Positions 62,395-64,000 of a DNA stretch of 64,000 bases are shown piece after piece. A program made the position numbers and the translations under genes. The notes beneath the pieces are model-generated. The model was not told where the DNA came from. It saw only the letters and a program-made list of their open reading frames with translations, and searched no databases. The DNA is from Ruminococcus sp. (GTDB lineage: Bacteria; Bacillota; Clostridia; Oscillospirales; Acutalibacteraceae): assembly GCA_023665555.1 (NCBI GenBank), contig JAMPDR010000003.1:1-64000 (forward strand), written 5' to 3'. Within the stretch, counting starts at the first letter, position 1. Every line of letters begins with the position of its first letter.

Positions 62395-63261
62395 ATGTCA
62401 AAGATTCTTGAACCATATTTGTCTATTGAGAGAAGTATAATAAAAAAATACAGAAAAACTATTTGGGGACCTTTTATAGCCGCTGTTAAAAGATACAATC
62501 TCATTGAAGAAAATGATAAAATCGCAGTCTGTATTTCCGGTGGCAAAGACTCCATGCTTATGGCAAAGCTTATGCAACAACTTCAAAAATACAGCGAAGT
62601 GCCTTTCGAACTTAAATTTCTTGTCATGGATCCCGGATACAATGAAATAAACAGAAAGAAAATCGAAAGTAACGCTGAACTTTTACACGTTCCGATAACT
62701 GTTTTTGAAACAAATATTTTTGATGTTGCCAACAATACAGACCACTCACCTTGTTACCTTTGTGCACGAATGAGGCGCGGACATTTATACAGTAAAGCTA
62801 AAGAACTTGGGTGTAATAAAATTGCTTTAGGTCATCATATGAGCGATGTTATAGAAACTACCCTTATGAGTATGTTTTATGGTTCTCAGCTGCAAACAAT
62901 GCCGCCAAAACTCAGAAGCACCAATTTTGAAGGTATGGAACTTATAAGACCTATGTATTGCATAAACGAAGAGAGCATAATTGCATGGACGAGATATAAT
63001 AATCTTGAATTTATACAATGTGCATGTCGCTTTACCGAAAATTGCCAAAGCTGTGAAAGTGACAATTCAAGTGATTCCAAGCGACTTGAAACTAAAAATT
63101 TGATTAAGCAGTTAAAAAAAATCAATCCGAATATAGAAATAAGTCTTTTCAACAGTATTCATTCCGTTTGTCTTGACACAATGGCGGGATATAAATCACA
63201 AGGAATCGAATATGACTTTAATCGTATGTATTCCGAAAGATATCATGACAGCAAAAATTAA
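62395..63261 (+). CDS. TtcA/TilS-like tRNA thiolation ATPase
   Basis: A 288-residue ATP-pyrophosphatase. PP-loop VCISGGKDSMLMAKLM, Cys pair DHSPCYLCARMRRGHLY, and KIALGHHMSDVIETTLMSMFYG followed by GMELIRPMYCINEESIIAW are the TtcA family features. TtcA makes 2-thiocytidine-32 in tRNA. Additional cysteines (ACRFTENCQSC) may bind a zinc or iron-sulfur cluster. Last gene of the operon. Confidence 0.88.
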   Translation: MSKILEPYLSIERSIIKKYRKTIWGPFIAAVKRYNLIEENDKIAVCISGGKDSMLMAKLMQQLQKYSEVPFELKFLVMDPGYNEINRKKIESNAELLHVPITVFETNIFDVANNTDHSPCYLCARMRRGHLYSKAKELGCNKIALGHHMSDVIETTLMSMFYGSQLQTMPPKLRSTNFEGMELIRPMYCINEESIIAWTRYNNLEFIQCACRFTENCQSCESDNSSDSKRLETKNLIKQLKKINPNIEISLFNSIHSVCLDTMAGYKSQGIEYDFNRMYSERYHDSKN

Positions 63262-63293
63262 TTTTTTATTGCTGCCCTATTTTCAAACAATTA

Positions 63294-63338
63294 AACCACA
63301 AAAGCACTTCGTTCATTGTGCCTTTGTGGTTATTTTAT
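63294..63338. terminator. Terminator between convergent genes
   Basis: AACCACAAAAGCAC (63294-63307) and GTGCCTTTGTGGTT (63318-63331) form a 14-base stem with one mismatch, then ATTTTATAT. Confidence 0.8.
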
Positions 63339-63349
63339 ATTTTCATATT

Positions 63350-64000
63350 TTATAAATCTATATACTGCCAAACATCGTTTACAATGTCCGCCTTTTTCAA
63401 AAATAATGATTTTCTCTTAAGCGTGCCGGATGAATCAAAACTGATTTTTCCGGAAATACCGTCAAAATTGACAGTTGAAATGTTTTTTAGAATCTCGGCT
63501 GGTTCTGTAGACATCGCTGCTGTGATTGCCCTAATGACAACATTATAAGCATCATATGCCAAAACTGTTGAAGATGAAATGTTGAGTTTTCCACCATTTA
63601 GCTTCAGTGCATCGGCATCATTATTTATCCATTCTTTAATATTATAATAAAACTCATTGCTTGAATCTTCTTTTGAAAATGCAGCTGTATACAATTGCAT
63701 ATCATAGTTCCATGCAGATTCAAGTACAGTATGAGTGTCCCAATTAGTTCCTGATAAAACAGGTACTGAGAGTTTAGATTCATATGCTGCAGTAACAACA
63801 TTCTCACTATATATTGAAGGCAACGATGAAAAAATCATGTCGCATTTTTGCTGCTTAGCATTCTTTATAAGAGATGAAACATCATCATCTGCCTTCTCTA
63901 CTGCACCGTCAACAACTTTACCGCCAAGTTTTATAAACTGCTGAGAAAATAAATATGAAAGCGTTTGAGAATCGTCGTCACCGATTCTTGAAAGTACATA
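63350..64000 (-). CDS. Branched-chain amino-acid-type substrate-binding protein (partial)
   Basis: C-terminal 216 residues of a Peripla_BP_6 (LivJ-like) protein; the frame stays open to the window end, so the N-terminus and signal lie beyond 64000. Reading from the edge: VLSRIGDDDSQTLSYLFSQQ, then VEKADDDVSSLIKNAKQQKCD, IFSSLPSIYSENVV and STVLAYDAYNVVIRAI, all family-typical, ending WQYIDL. Probably part of an ABC transporter for amino acids or peptides encoded further right. Confidence 0.85.
   Translation of the reverse strand, partial: YVLSRIGDDDSQTLSYLFSQQFIKLGGKVVDGAVEKADDDVSSLIKNAKQQKCDMIFSSLPSIYSENVVTAAYESKLSVPVLSGTNWDTHTVLESAWNYDMQLYTAAFSKEDSSNEFYYNIKEWINNDADALKLNGGKLNISSSTVLAYDAYNVVIRAITAAMSTEPAEILKNISTVNFDGISGKISFDSSGTLKRKSLFLKKADIVNDVWQYIDL

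Overview
The window is a contiguous piece of chromosome from a low-GC, spore-forming clostridial Firmicute, most like the Oscillospiraceae/Ruminococcaceae of the gut. This rests on the dxs-tlyA-nadK-argR-recN order, a Phe T-box on pheST, IreB, RqcH, TrmK/Nif3, a CwlD-type germination amidase, GGAGG ribosome binding sites and frequent GTG/TTG starts. The species cannot be named from sequence alone.

Layout. 1-7.1 kb: isoprenoid/arginine/recombination operon (dxs, tlyA, nadK, argR, recN), then tyrS. 7.2-16.5 kb: YhhN membrane protein, membrane M28 peptidase, GH38 alpha-mannosidase-like enzyme, PHP histidinol phosphatase, an ABC-F ATPase on the minus strand, a zinc-ribbon membrane protein and a DUF1858 protein. 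16.6-30.3 kb: housekeeping genes trmK, nif3, rqcH, dnaE, pfkA, radC, uvrB, uvrA. 30.4-38.1 kb: tRNA-Pro(CGG), a LysR regulator and a five-gene redox cluster (Fe-ADH, FMN reductase, flavodoxin lipoprotein, aldo/keto reductase, SDR) followed by two overlapping TetR genes. 38.2-44.1 kb: a 1223-residue secreted protein with Cys-rich C-terminal modules, a lipoprotein, and the bifunctional NAD(P)HX repair enzyme. 44.1-52.1 kb: T-box/pheST, ireB, tRNA-Arg(CCG), cwlD, radA and a DUF6873-like gene.

52.1-57.95 kb is the accessory region and the main discovery: a compact (about 5.8 kb) inovirus-like (filamentous phage) prophage. It has a leftward module of very small membrane proteins: two tandem major-coat-like proteins of 50 and 64 residues, several other one-helix proteins, a Zot-type packaging/assembly ATPase, a secreted protein with a C-terminal membrane anchor resembling pIII in layout, and an 86-residue candidate ssDNA-binding protein. 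A terminator ends the module. Next to it are a strongly structured non-coding segment that could be the replication/packaging region, and a control region with two XRE repressors and clear palindromic operators. No recognizable replication initiator or integrase is present. One virion-type gene is broken at a T8 tract.

58.0-64 kb: host genes resume with a COG2426 membrane protein and a PPase-like/Nudix fusion (minus strand). A plus-strand operon follows (HAD phosphatase, HD hydrolase, CmpB-like membrane protein, TetR, TtcA-like tRNA thiolase), with a palindrome over its promoter. The window ends inside a branched-chain amino-acid-type substrate-binding protein on the minus strand.
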